From Prinia subflava (lineage: Eukaryota > Chordata > Aves > Passeriformes > Cisticolidae): DNA of 64,000 nucleotides. Below, piece by piece: positions 41,774 to 54,600 of this stretch (the first letter of the stretch is position 1; every line of letters starts with the position of its first letter). The DNA lies in contig NC_086248.1 of assembly GCF_021018805.1 (NCBI RefSeq), positions 24,622,922-24,686,921 on the forward strand. Reading direction: 5' to 3'. The notes below the pieces were generated by a model. It did no database searches, was not told where the DNA came from, and was given only the letters and a program-made list of their open reading frames with translations. The position numbers and the translations under genes are program-made.

Positions 41774-43424
41774 TACAACAGAACTTATTTAACCTACAAG
41801 TATATTAAATCAGCTCCCCATGCCCTAGGTCATAATTATTATTTCTGCAAAAGCTGAAAGCATTTGGAAATATTTCTTTCAGTACCAGAATTATTTCTTT
41901 TTCTGTTACTGATCTGAGGTATCTCTACATTGACTAGGTATTTAGTTTTGTTGTTTTATTTGGGGGGATGTCGGAGAGATCCGTATTTTTGTGGTTGGTT
42001 GGCTGCCCTGGGTTTTTCATTGGATAAAGACCTGTGACTTAGCTGCATAATCTAAATTGATATCTGAAGGAAAACGATCTTTTCAGGTAAAATTTGATGC
42101 TTCAGCTGTATCTGTAATTTAACATTTTCACATTATAAAAGGCCTATTCATGCGTAGAACATAATTTATTAATGAAGACCATGTGGTAATTTTATCCCAG
42201 CACAGAAATGCTGGTATCAAGTAAGCTTAACAAAGCTGTTACTAAACACTGCTTCCTATGTGCAGCTTTTGGGCATATTTATACCACTAATTAGAAGGCC
42301 ACAAACAAGTAAAGCACTAACACAAGTCTAGTTTGAAGCCTTCACGTACTTCCAAGTCTGATAGCCCCAAGGACTTTACTCATCTACTTGCATGTACACA
42401 TGTGTTTCACCAATTGAGTGATCCAACGGATAAGTAATACCAAAAGTAAGGAAAGGAAGCAATTTCTGAAGGCTCACATATCTGAAAGCTTAGTGACAGC
42501 TGCTCACACAAGCTGCACACAGGGATCCAGAAGCCAGCCATACACCACACAGATATAAACACTGTATGCAGGTGAATTAAACCTCAGGTGCATAGATTAT
42601 TAGGATTTCTGAATCTAAATGCATGTGAAAGACCTCCTGGATGCGAAGCTGGGGCTCTCCACAAACACAGTAACTCTTAACCAGGAGTTAAGACTGACAG
42701 AGGAGAGATCAACTGACCCCACTTGTAATGCAGACGTGAAAGTATAGAAATCCCTGTCACTTAACTTGGAATTTCTCCCACAGTCTTAAGGCAAGTGACT
42801 CCAGAAAGACACTGAAGAACTGTGGCAGGAGGAAAGGGAAAAAATATCCCCTTTCTATTATTACATGTACAACAAAAGCAAGCAGAAGTGGTTGTGTGAA
42901 AACAGTGTACCAAAGTGTACAGTTGTGTGTCTGCCTTCTGATCATCCAGCATGGAAAATGTGGTTGCTTACCATCAAGGATATGCTGGAACACCCTCTGT
43001 AACCATAAAAAATTCCCATAAGTACACTTGCTATAAAAATTAATTTCCATTTGTTAACACCTCATGCCCAGTGTTCTCAGGGCATTTTAACAGATGACAA
43101 TTTGTTTAAACTTTCGATTTAAGCATGAGGAACATTTTGTGACATATCTACAAAGCTCCACATGATCCAAGAATTTTTACTGGAAATTGAAATGTCACTT
43201 CTTCCAAACATGTTATTTCTTTACTTGGCATGTAGGCACAACAGATGGAGTAAACGTGAGAAATTGCTGTAACACTATTAAAGGTGGTTCTCAATGCTGA
43301 AGAGGTTGGAACTGACCTTAAAATTTACCTCCTTGACTTCCTTGAAGTCAATGGTATGTAACACCGTTAATGCACATAAAGCTTGGTGTTGCAAGGAATA
43401 AATGTTCATATCATATGCACTGAT

Positions 43425-43530
43425 GTGCTCACGGCTCCATCCAACCTGGCCTTGAACGCTTCCAGGGATGAGGCATCCAAAGGTTTCCAGGCAACGTGTC
43501 CCTGTGCCTCACCACTTCGATCACACATTT
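43425..43530 (-). mobile_element. CR1 LINE fragment
   Basis: The plus strand reads the antisense CR1 segment CCATCCAACCTGGCCTTGAA followed by CTTCCAGGGATGAGGCATCC and TGTGCCTCACCAC. Only about 100 bases remain. It ends just before the solo LTR at 43546. Confidence 0.8.
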
Positions 43531-43545
43531 ACATTGGGATTATAT

Positions 43546-43976
43546 TGATGCCTTGAGAGGCTACCTAGAACAAAGGGTAGACAGTGTTAAAGGAATAAAG
43601 TAGGTATTTATTAAAAAGGCCTTCAGAGGATACACCTTGGGAAGTACGAGTCTGGCCAAGGCAACACCCAAAATGGACAATGGGTCAAACGTTTTCACAC
43701 TTTTGTAGGTTTTGGTCCATTTACATATTGAGGTTGATTGTCCAATTAAAGCTTCAGGTTATGAAGTTCCATCCTCCCAGTTTGCTCTCCTCAGCTCCCT
43801 GTTGTTTGTATTTTTTGGGCCTGAAGCTGAAACGGTGTCCTTGGTTCTCAGGCTGGAGGATTGTTTTGTCTAACTAACTGCGAAGAGAACTTGCTAACAC
43901 TTTATATGAAGTTCAGAGTTATACACCAACACAGTACAGAATCTGGAAAATATGAAAGCTAAAACTTAAGGCATCA
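43546..43976 (-). mobile_element. Solo LTR of an endogenous retrovirus (431 bp)
   Basis: The ends are TGATGCCTT and AAGGCATCA, a perfect 9-bp terminal inverted repeat. They are flanked by the 4-bp direct repeat ATAT (43542-43545 and 43977-43980). On the minus strand a TATAAA (43901-43906) precedes an AATAAA (43607-43612), which sets the orientation. The sequence around the AATAAA (TTTTTAATAAATACCTAC) resembles an LTR I associate with songbird genomes. There is no internal viral sequence, so it is a solo LTR. A 4-bp duplication fits class I (ERV1-type). The family name is not known to me. Confidence 0.78.
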
Positions 43977-44648
43977 ATATTAGACTCTATTATACTGCAC
44001 AATATAACTTATATTGCAAAATTAAATTGCAATCCATTCAATAGCACCTAAGTATATCTCTAGCCAACTCTAACTTGTTTAATAAAAGAAACATTCAGAC
44101 TCAAATTTTAAGCAGTAAAGAATGGAATACATGGTAAAGGGCTTGAGCTGTATTTGCTGATTGGACAACACAGGAAATCAAGTTCAAACAGTCAAGAAGT
44201 TTAGACCTGAGAGAGACTATTTTTACTACCATGTCCTTCCAGCTCTGGTGATTGACACAAGGCAGAAGGTTTCCCCTGTCAATATCTCAGCGCTCCCTCC
44301 CACCACACCAAGATTTCTTACACCATTGGTTCCATGAGTCCAGCTCACAGATCTGTTCAGCAGTTGCCCCTCCTCCAGGCAGTCTTTTCTCTCTCACACA
44401 GCTTTGCATCCAGAGAGAACAATCCCATGGTAGCAATGGAATATGCACACAGCTCTCAACAGGCTGGGTGTCTGCCAGTAACTCACCTTATTCCTCAGGA
44501 TCTAAGGAAATACCTGGCTTTTGCACCTCTTATATACAGGAGCATTGCAAACACAGCAGAAGAGACTGAAGTACAAGGAAGATGTGGATAAAAACACACA
44601 GAGACTGTGCCATTACATTTGCAAAAGCAGAAATGTAGTCAAAAAGGG

Positions 44649-44664
44649 AAAAAAAAAAAAAAAA
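44649..44664. repeat. Poly-A run
   Basis: About 16 A. No target duplication or gene-like sequence was seen next to it that would make it a processed-pseudogene tail. Confidence 0.85.
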
Positions 44665-46703
44665 GAACATTAAAGTGAGATTAAAGAAAAAAAGTCCATT
44701 GCAGATGGAGGTAAAATAAAAAGAAGATTCACTGATGAGTTACCATCAAAATATTACTCCAGTGTTTCTAAAGATTTCGCCAGTGTTAATGTAATACAGA
44801 GATATCCTTTAGGCAGTGATGTCATTGTGAGAAAAAATGATATTAATCTAGTTCTGTTTTGAGCTATATAAAATTTGCTTTCTCATGACAGACACTGCCT
44901 GAGTTTATCTACCAAAAAAGTAAGTTTTCTTATTTATTATCAATTACATCTATATGTCAAAGGAACATTGATAGTAACTTCCAATACATGTTTGCTTTTG
45001 CCAGTAGGTGTTTTCTAGGTACCTGCTTTTGTATGAGCTCAGTGGTACATACACCTGCTGGCAGGCACCTCCAACAAGCACTAGAGTGTACAAAAATTTG
45101 ATTCATGATTTAGCAGTGATCTGGTTACAGTGAATACTGAACAGTAAATGACTTCTGAACACTGTGCTTCTGTTAGCCTGAGTAATAATGACCTGCCCTG
45201 GAGAAAGCTGCTGGCTGCTGGGTTCCTGAGTGCAACAGACACCATGGTGCAAGAAAAAAAAATTAAGTACATGGGATTTTATTAATGCCAGTTCAGCCCC
45301 TTCCTCAGGAAGGCAAAGTAACCCAGTCCTTGAGCACAGATGGCTTTGGATATTCAGTACAAGATTTATGTGACCACAACATATGAAGTCACATTCTTTT
45401 TCCTCAGTTCTAGGTTTTTTGTTTTGTTTTTTCCTAATGAGCATTGTAAAAGAACTAATGTGTATATAAAAAATCTTAAAAGTTTCATAACACAAACACT
45501 GTTAAGTGCAAGCATTTGCTTGCCAATTTCCAGAGCAGGAGTTAGATAGTATCAGGGCAAAACTGTTATTATGAGCCCTTGAATTCTCATCCAGACTTTT
45601 GGTTCCAGCAGTCAGAGATTGCTGGTGCTCATCACAGACACATCCATCACGAGCTTTCACTTTTGGGAGCTCTGTCACCTCCTATCAAGAGGCTTGTTAT
45701 ACCCACAGTGTACTTTCACATAATTTTTTGAGAAGGCTGAAGAGAAGCATAATTCATTCAATACATATTACATTAGAGTGAAGGAATAAAGTGGATGACC
45801 TTTTCTTTCCCCTTTATTTGCTACCCAGACTCCTGTACTGCTTAAGCCATTTCTTTGCTTCAGGATCCATCTTGGCTACATTAAAGGCAGACATCCATTC
45901 CCACATCAGTAAGAGCCTCGCATACCTTGAAGAATCATGTCCCAATTAGAAGAGAGCTTTTTTTTCTCCGTCTGTCAGGTAGCATTATATTTTTCCACAG
46001 TTCAATAATGTTCTTTATTTGAAACACAGTTTCTCTGTATTATTGCTTTTTTTTGCATTATATTCAACATGTGCTTTCAATGTGTCTCAGAGATACCATG
46101 ATTTCTTTTTATATTTTAAAAAAGAAAAATCAGAAGACAACAAATTAAACACTCCTAGGAGTTACGAGCTTCCAACATGAGAAAGATATTTTGGAAGCAT
46201 TACGGGCATATGACGATTGTAACAGTCCAATGGCTAAATCTTCCGATGAATTCTCACCTACCTTTTCCTTAAGTGGACGGATACTATATACTTTTATAAG
46301 CATAAAATTGGGGAAAGTTGTCAGAAAATCAAAACAGAGCACTTTAGTTCTTTAAGCCTATGGCAGACAACTAAGGAGCTTTAACCTGCCAATATACCTT
46401 AGGTGAGCTAGCTGAGTGGCCAGTGATGACTTCTGGAAAAACAGCTAGTGCTTGCATTTTGTGCCGAGAAAGAAAACCATAACACAGAATAATACAATAT
46501 ACTGGAATGTCATCAGAATATTTTTTGATACAAAAAAAAACACTTGTATGCAAATACTGGGAGAGGGAAGATGCTTGTAAAGAAAAAATCAGGAATCATA
46601 TAGTAATGATTTCCCCATTGCAAAAATGTACTTAAATTCTCCAAGATACATAGATGATGTCCTCTATGAGAAGATCCTGCTTATCAACAGAAAAAAAAAC
46701 CCA

Positions 46704-46705
<2 letters not shown>

Positions 46706-46752
<47 letters not shown>

Positions 46753-46760
46753 TATATATT
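46706..46760. repeat. Poly-T (39) followed by (TA)n
   Basis: Thirty-nine uninterrupted T are followed by AATATATATATATATATT. The exact length is likely to be unreliable in any assembly. Confidence 0.9.
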
Positions 46761-47194
46761 AGTTCAACTTTTAAACATTTCAGTAGCACCCCAGAAGGCA
46801 ATAGCTCTTAAAAGGGTTATGGTCTCTGGTGACTATGGATTATCAGATATTTTGATTTATCATCTATGTGTTCCCCCTACAAGAAAAACTTACATATCTT
46901 TTCACAGAGGTTTGATTCAATCCATGTGAGCCATAGTGACAGATCTTGGCAATGTTCATTTCTAGGACAGTCAGATGCACTGAAATTTCATTTTAATTCA
47001 CCTTGAGTTTTCACAGAAATGAGGTTGTCTAGTTCTGAAAGATGCATAGCTAGCAGTTCTCAGCTCCTCCTCTGAAAGGCCACCAACCTTGACATATGCT
47101 GGCTACTCCTGAACCTGACAATGACACCTTGGCTCTGAAGCAGTAGAAGGACTGCAATAGTTCAGTTCTTACAAGACTAGATTTCCAGACTAGA

Positions 47195-47814
47195 CTGCAC
47201 AGTCCAGAAAGACAGGATACCATCCACAGGGCCATGGACAAGCTCAAGAAGTGGGCTCACGGCAATCTTGTGAGGTTTTACAAGACCAAGTGCAACGTGC
47301 AGCACTGGAGTCAGGGCAACCCTCAGTATCAATCCAGGCTGGGGGATGAGCAGATCCAGAACAGCCCTGATGGGAAGGACCTGGAGGTGCTGGTAGATGA
47401 GAGGCTGGGCTGGCAATGTCAACTTGCAGCCCAGAAAGCCAAATGTATCCTGCACTGCACCAAAAGCAGCATGGCCAGCAGGGTGAGGGAAGGGACTCTG
47501 GGCCTCTGCTCCACTTGGTGAGACCCCACCTGCAGTGACCCCAGCACAGGAAGAAAAGGACGTGCTGGAGTGAGTCCTGAGGAGGGACAACAAGATGATA
47601 AGAGGGATGGAGCCCCACGTTTATGAAGAAAGATTAAGAGAATTGGTATTGTGGGGAAGATATACTGTCAGGATGGTGAAGCACTGCAACAGGTTGCCCA
47701 GAGAAGTTGTGGATGCCCCATCCCTGACAGTGTTCAAGGACAGGATGGATGGTCTAGTGGAAGGATATGTCCCTGCCCATGGCTTCCAACCCAAGCCACT
47801 TTATGATTTTATGG
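47195..47814 (+). mobile_element. CR1 LINE 3' portion with internal deletion
   Basis: Frames on the plus strand give CR1 ORF2 pieces: FYKTKCNVQHWSQGNPQYQ…, KDLEVLVDERLGWQCQLAAQ, KSSMASRVREGTLGLCS, then in another frame YEERLREL joined directly to RMVKHCNRLPREVVDAPSL. The join shows loss of the usual intervening ORF2 segment. The element ends at TTATGATTTTATGG, a degraded terminal octamer. Frameshifts make it non-functional. Confidence 0.9.
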
Positions 47815-47880
47815 TTTTTTTATTTTTATTTTTATTTGTAGGATTATGATATCTTTCACTTAAATGAAGAACTGAGAATG

Positions 47881-47932
47881 ATACATACACACACATACAC
47901 ACACACAAGATATATATATACATTTATGTATT
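47881..47932. repeat. (CA)n and (TA)n microsatellite
   Basis: Interrupted CA repeats followed by a short TA run, just past the CR1 copy that ends at 47814. Confidence 0.9.
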
Positions 47933-50900
47933 TACCAAATAAATCTGCACAAGTGGAAACCATCTGTGACATCTGGTCTTTTAGTAAATCGTATATAGAC
48001 ACATCACTCCATATGTATTTACTCCAAGCTTTTCTATCATGATTCTCAAAGGTGAAAATTGCTGAGCTCCATCTATACAGCACTAGGCTTTCATTAAAGT
48101 GAGATTAAAGAAAAAAAACGTCCAAATCCAGTTCCCACAGTAATTCTTTTCCATTCTGCATCTTTGTGTCCAAGTACATGCTTAAGTATCTGAGAGAAAA
48201 CAGAAATCAATGAGCACAGTAAAGTGGTAAATATTAAATCTATTTTATGCACACAGAGATATTACGAGATCAAGCCATATTAAAAATTTAGTGTAATGAA
48301 TTACAGTTCCTCTGCTGTCATCAACAGGCACTAGACCAGCCAGAGAGGATACTTCTTAACTCAAGGTTAGACAGCAAAATGTATTTTAAAAAAATCCAGA
48401 AATCCTTTTTTTTTATCTTGCCCTCTGCTTAAAAACTAGCCCAAGATCCAGTTTTTAATGACTAATATCAGGAGAGTAAGCAAGCAAACGTCAGCTAACA
48501 GAGTTTCTAGTAACTACTTCCAGAGAATATTGGGAAGTGAGATGGTGACATCTTGCATTGTGATCTTTTTAATTCACAGCTTCTGATTGAAAATCAACAT
48601 CTGCAAGAACCTCATATAGTTTGCATCAATACTAAATAAAAGTCTCTCTTCTGTGGATCATTAATCTGATAATACTTGAGTTTATACCATTTTTAACCTC
48701 TTACTGTAGAACCAGATGAAGATCTGGAAATATGTTCATATTCTCAGTTAAAAGATCCAATCAAGATACAATCTTGGACACACCTACATTGCTGTATAAT
48801 CCCACTATATCAAATGAAGTCAGGAAATGAAATGATTGTGAAGTCTCCTAAATTCTGACTTGACAAAATCTTTTAAGGAGCAATAATTGAAATCACAAGT
48901 TTCTAGGCTTTAACCTAGGCCTTTCACTGGGATGCAAGATGCTTCCTATAGAGCTCCTGGGAATTTAATAATGTAAAAGTACATTTTCAAAGTGTCTCCA
49001 TTTATTTAAGCTACATTGTTACTAATAACTTTCTAAAAGGCATCTGCACAGACTGGATGGCTAGCATGTCTTCTGGAAAATTCAGTTTGGCAAAACCAAA
49101 TCCTTTTTGCAGAAATGTGACAGTTCCACAGACTCAAATTCAAAGCAAAATACTGAAGATACAGCAGCACTATTGGTCAAAGCATCCAAACAGCTCAGCA
49201 GTGTAGGGAATCAGATTCAGCATCAAACATCCTTTTGCAGATCAAGGCTTAGAATTTGGGTTTACATTCAGTGAAGCCTCTTAATTATTTAGTTTACTCA
49301 GTCTTTCTTATCATATTATTACACAAAATGCAATGGGTCCAACATGAGATTTTGTCTGACGTAACTAGCATAGCTTGTACTCTTTGAGCAGCACTATACA
49401 GAAACACTCATGCTAGGCCAAACTGAGCTACTTTAGATACCAGAAAGAGCAGAGAATGAGTAACTACCTCTTTTATTTGCACAGACCAAAAAAAACCTGC
49501 AAAAAAACATTAAGACAAATGCTCCTTAGCTGCCTGACAAGATGACAAGCAGAAGATCACCTCAAGTATATGTCGATCAATTTCAGCTCTCTCAAAGATA
49601 AATTGGGAAGGATTTCATGGGAAGCTTCCATGAAGGATATAGGAGCTATCACATGCCAGAAGTTCTTCTAAAATTTTCTTCCTGGAAGCACAACAGTTCA
49701 TCTCCTTTAAAGATAGAGAAGTAGACAGAGCAAGAGACCAGCTTGGCATAACTGTGAGCTTCCAAGTCTGTTAAAAGAGAAGTGTCCCACAGTTGGAAAT
49801 GCAGATAAACACATGTCAAGAACTACATGGGCACTGCTACAATGCACAGAAATGCAGACAGAAAACCAAAGCTGAGCTCAAATAGAAATTGGCCAGGCAT
49901 ATAAAAAACTACAAGAAAGGGCCAATTAATAGATGCAACCTGGAAATTAGTCACAGATCCTTAGTTATTCAGAAACAACCCTCCAGCAGGACTAATGGGG
50001 TGAGAAAACCACCACTACTTTTAAAATTCAAGGTGTTAATTTGATCAAATTAAATCATAAACAACGCTACCAATCAGACTGGCTGAAAATCAAGAGGATT
50101 TTTCTACAAGTAAGGAATTCTGGTCTTCTGTTTGCATTCACTGCAGTCAGAGGTCCTTCTGACTTGCCCTTGTTTGGTTGGTCTTGGTTTTGTCTCCTCT
50201 CAGACTCATAATTCACTCAACCATATATTTTATTGGAAAGTATGTCTTTTATTTTACCTTGAATGTCAAGCATATTAACAATCTCTGATAGTAGGACAAC
50301 AGAAAAACAACACATTAGAAAAAGTGACTTATGAAGCATAGGTTAACTTAATACTGGACTCTGCCTTAATTTAAGAAATGGATTTTAAATTCTCATGGGA
50401 ACTGGGCTTTTGCTCTTTATGCAAAAGCAAGCAGTACACTTCATTAGCAAAGCATACAATGAAAATTACACACAGCTGGCTTAAAATGCAAAAGGAAAAC
50501 AGCATAACAAACATTGCACCTGGTCAGACACCAGTTAGGCCTTTCTCCTTGTAAACCTGCTTCTTCAATTTGGCAAGCAGTCCTTGAGCAGAAACAGCAA
50601 AGAGTATACAACTTGATACTTCATTACACAGAACTGCTACATTGGGGTTGTGCAAACATTTTTAAATCTTTTAATTTTATCAAATCATAGCTAAAATCAG
50701 TTTTTTGCTCTTTTTTATTTTTAATGCTATTTTCATATGAGTTGAATCACCCGCATAGAAACTTGTGACATTCAGTAATTGACAGTACCATCTTCAATAA
50801 AACCTTGGCCCTTGAACTGGTAGTTCTATGCTTGCATTTCACCTCAGTTTTAAGCAGAGCTTCATGGGAAAATAGGTGACATTTCTTCTATGATGAGTCA

Positions 50901-51223
50901 AAGTATCTGTCTTAATTCATAAAAATCTGATAACATGCTTTCACTCACATCTGGAGCAATGACATATGAAATGTACGTAAGGCAATGAAATTTGCACACA
51001 TATGAAGTCAAAGCCAGCCATATTCTTTCAAAATCAAATACTGTCTATGTTGGCTGCATGTGAAAAATTTCACAGTTATTTATACCTGACCAATGCCATT
51101 TAAGACCTAATCCTGCTCCCAGTGGTGTTTCCAGCAATTTTGCAAAGGACTTTCTCTGGTAAAAAGAGGTAAAAGGAGAATGATAGGACACTTAAATACT
51201 AAATACCAAATATTATAGTTAGT

Positions 51224-51229
51224 TTTATT
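51224..51229 (-). promoter_or_regulatory. Candidate polyadenylation signal (AATAAA) of COL19A1
   Basis: The minus strand reads AATAAA about 250 bases past the stop codon, followed by U/G-rich sequence. It is the first canonical hexamer after the stop. Further TTTATT hexamers on the plus strand near 50228, 50250 and 50714 could serve a longer 3' UTR. As I recall, the mammalian COL19A1 message has a several-kilobase 3' UTR, so this site may not be the main one. Confidence 0.3.
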
Positions 51230-51481
51230 TCTATTAAAACTGATAATCTCTTTAAAAACACTTGAGATTCAACCAGTGCAAGGTATAAAAAAAAAGTGAC
51301 TGGAGTTTTGAAATTTTTTGTCTAAAGCAATGTATAACCTTTGAGACCATTATTTTAATGCATTTAATGTCAGAGGTACTTTTGCCCTTCTTGTGGGATT
51401 ACTGCTGGTCACCTTCCTGAGATTTGAACAACCACGAAAGATAAGCACCATAACTATTCCTCTAAATTTTCATATCACAAA

Positions 51482-51669
51482 TTAATAATTTGGTCCTTTT
51501 CTAAATGGATCTCTCCCCACAATGACACTAAAACACAGTGATGGGTCACAAATTCCGGGGGGTCCAACTGGTCCTGGCATTCCTGGAGTGCCACGATCTC
51601 CGTCTTTACCAGGCTGCCCACGCTCTCCAGGACGTCCTTCCTTACTCATGCCTGGTGGACCCTCAGGAC
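51482..51669 (-). CDS. COL19A1: COL19A1 last coding exon: COL1 end, NC1 and stop (188 nt)
   Basis: The exon completes a split Gly codon and then reads [17 protein letters not shown] and further triplets to GPPGI, where the helix ends. GMSKEG is a second imperfection, with four residues between glycines. NC1 follows: CDPSLC (cysteines four residues apart, the FACIT COL1/NC1 signature) and a short tail ending [10 protein letters not shown], then TAA at 51482-51484. The acceptor, GTTATTAAG, has only a modest pyrimidine tract, but the phase and protein continuity support it. Confidence 0.95.
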
Positions 51670-54600
51670 CTTAATAACACACATGCAATAAATAAATAAA
51701 TGCAGTACTATTATAATGAAAATGAGCAAGTATGGACCCACAACGCTCTTTGGTGAAGTATGCAGGTAAATAAAATTTCATTTCCTGCAAAGGCACTTCT
51801 TGTCATGAACTGCTTATATATTTATATAAACAACATGATATCTTATAAAGATTTTTTAAAAGCATGTGCAAAACACTTTAAATAAAGATAGCTTTTAAAG
51901 GAAAATATGAAAATCTGCTTTAATACACCATTCTACTTTTTCATATCATCTGGAACCACCATGGCAAGAACCAGTCCCCCTATTTCTATTTGTTTCTCTG
52001 GCTTTGGATGGGGCCCTAATATATCTTCCACAGGATCAACTTTACATTTTGTATGCATACACTAATGTTATAAAGAATATTTTCCCTCATTAAGCAATGC
52101 TTACAAGTCACATGATCATATCAGGGCTCAGTTTTCAGAAACAGTTGACTTCAGGATCCATCAAGAAACAGCAGTCTCAGATACCAAGCTCTACAGGACC
52201 TGTCTTATATTAAATAATGTATTGTATGGCAATTTATAAGGTATGCAAGTAGAGTAAAGTATTGCTCTAAAATATATTTGGTAAGTAAGGTGTGTACAAA
52301 TCAGGTAAGTTTTTCTAAGTTACATCATTTTTTCTAAACCACACTTTAAAAAAATTATTAGCATGCACCGAATCTGCACACCTGAACCATCCCTCACCTG
52401 GAGGCCCTGGGGGGCCTTGGATCCCAGGAACGCCAATTCCTTGACTGCCTTTTGCACCATTCTTCCCTGGCAGTCCTGTGAATTAGCAAACACATGCATA
52501 TCCTTGCATCATTCTCATCCAATGAAGTCAGAAATCAGAGTTTGGTAATATTTATTGAATTAAATATGTAACATTTCAAAAGCAAATAATGGGATGCAAA
52601 ACAAGCCTTTTCTTGTAACCCACACAGTGTGACTGGGCTCTAAATTATGCTAATTTTTACTGAACTTAGAGTTGATGTAGCAACAGTTAAGCAGACAGCA
52701 ACTCTCAGCTGATGGAATAGATGATAGGTAATTAAGAAATTTGCTGTCATTGCCTTCCTATCAGCAAAATTTTTAATATGTTGTATAAAGGAAGTGTAAA
52801 TTTTTCATCATAATCCCTGTGGAATACAGAATATAGAAAAAAACAGCACACACAGCAGAATTAAATTTCCACCAAAGAAATACTGTGAGGGTCAAAATAT
52901 ATTAGCTCTCTTACACTAGTACAACCTAGTAAATTCAGTTTCTTCATAGATACACTATCTATTTTTCCAACTTCTACGGAATAACCAAAACTGCTAGTGT
53001 CAGCTCCAGAGAAAAACTGCAAATTTTCCTGTTGGAGATGAAATTATAAAAGTACTACAGGCAACCATGATTACACAGAAAATGAATTTGGTGTGCTAGG
53101 TCACAGGTACTAAGTCACAAAGAAAGTAAATATTTATCAACCACTTTTCTGCTCACCACTGGCACATTACTAGCTAGCTGTTATTTCATACAGCTTTACT
53201 GATTATTTTGATGCTACCAGTTACCAGATGATGAACTCCACCCAGTCTCTTGCTTTAGTTCCAGACTATATATGAGTACTTAACATAAAGTCTGCAAATA
53301 CATCACAGAAATCAACTGGAATGCTTTGACAGCTGAGTTACCTGAAAGCATAAACCTTAGCCTGCCTAAAAGAATCCAGAATGTTTATGAAAATCATAAA
53401 GAAAGGAGCAAAAATAATTTTCAGATAAAGAGAACAAAAGGACAAAAAGTCAGGAAATCAAAGGGAGTATAAAAGTTGTTGGATGTCAAACATCAGCACA
53501 GATATTCAGTAGTCAATGACTAAATACTCTTCCTTAAAACAGGAGAAACAAACAAGTTTGGAAGAAAAGAAATCAGAAAACATGGAAATACTTCTAAACC
53601 TATGTCTAGGCATATTTGATGTAAAAAATAATCTAAATGCAGGTAGAAACATTTACATGAGACTAAGACCTCTCTAAAAAGATCAGAACAGAATTTGACC
53701 ATAGTAGAACTGAACAGTAACTATCTGGCTGTGTTCCTGTATTCTCTCTCCTGTCACTTGTTTCCTGAAGGTGGTGAAACATCCACACTGCTCCGTGTCC
53801 ACAATTCCATTCAGCCAAACAAGCCCAGTTATTCTCTCACTCCACCCTGCATTAATCCCATTCACAACTTGAAGCAGAAAAGCAAGGCATGAAGGCCTTC
53901 AGCACCCTGACACATGCACACTGTACCTCTTGTCCCACGAGCCCCAGGGCGGCCTGGCATGCCCATCAGCCCCGGAATGCCATCACTCCCTGGTAAACCA
54001 GGAAACCCTCGTGGGCCTTCGGGGCCTCTGGGACCTGGTGGTCCTGGAAGTCCTGGGGGAGCACTTTGGGACTGACAATGGTTACAGTTTTGGAGTCTTC
54101 CACTCTGGAGGATGGCAGGCAACTGGGCTGGGAGAATTCAAACAAAAAATTGCTTAAAGAGTTGTAACAATAGACATATTGCCCTCAACCACTAACACAA
54201 AATCAGTTCCCTCTCTTAAGATAATATAATACCATTAGGAAACAAGAAGGTAAAGTATGGAACCTGTGATGTGGAAATATAGTTCCACATGCGTAGGAAA
54301 ACACGGAATAAATTTGCAATATGGAACATGCGTTCAAAAAAGCATTTCTAGAATTATCAGGAAATTTCTTTAGCACTTCAAACAAGGAAGCAATAGTAAA
54401 GAAGTTTTCAAACTTACTTCTCAGTACGTCTGAACACACCTGTCGAATAAACTCTTCTGAAAATTCTCGTGCCTGTATTGAACAAAGAACAGAGCATGCA
54501 ATTCTTTCTGGTTTTTAAGGTACACAATGAAAAGTTTGAAGTCCTATACATACAGGTTTTCCATCTGATCCAGGTGGTCCTGGGGGTCCTCTGTCTCCTG

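Larger units (their letters stand above)
33076..43424. other. Intergenic, few recognisable features
   Basis: It holds the exon-like segment at 36811-36914, a 163-codon minus frame (35663-36154), a GC-richer patch with a 200-codon plus frame (38511-39113), and the G/T and GA tracts. None shows a family motif. No collagen-type exon is found on the plus strand, where COL9A1 would be expected. Confidence 0.5.
43981..47194. other. Intergenic, nothing recognised apart from simple repeats
   Basis: A slightly GC-richer patch at about 44220-44580 next to the solo LTR has two overlapping open frames but no retroviral motif. The long poly-T/TA tract is near its right end. Confidence 0.5.
47821..51481 (-). 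other. Low-repeat stretch downstream of COL19A1, possible long 3' UTR
   Basis: Apart from a CA/TA microsatellite at its left end (47881-47932), I recognise no repeat here, which contrasts with the CR1-bearing DNA on both sides. No convincing coding region is seen on either strand. Continuity with the last exon and the usual long 3' UTR of this gene in mammals make a non-coding transcribed tail plausible, but nothing in the sequence proves where transcription ends. Confidence 0.35.
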
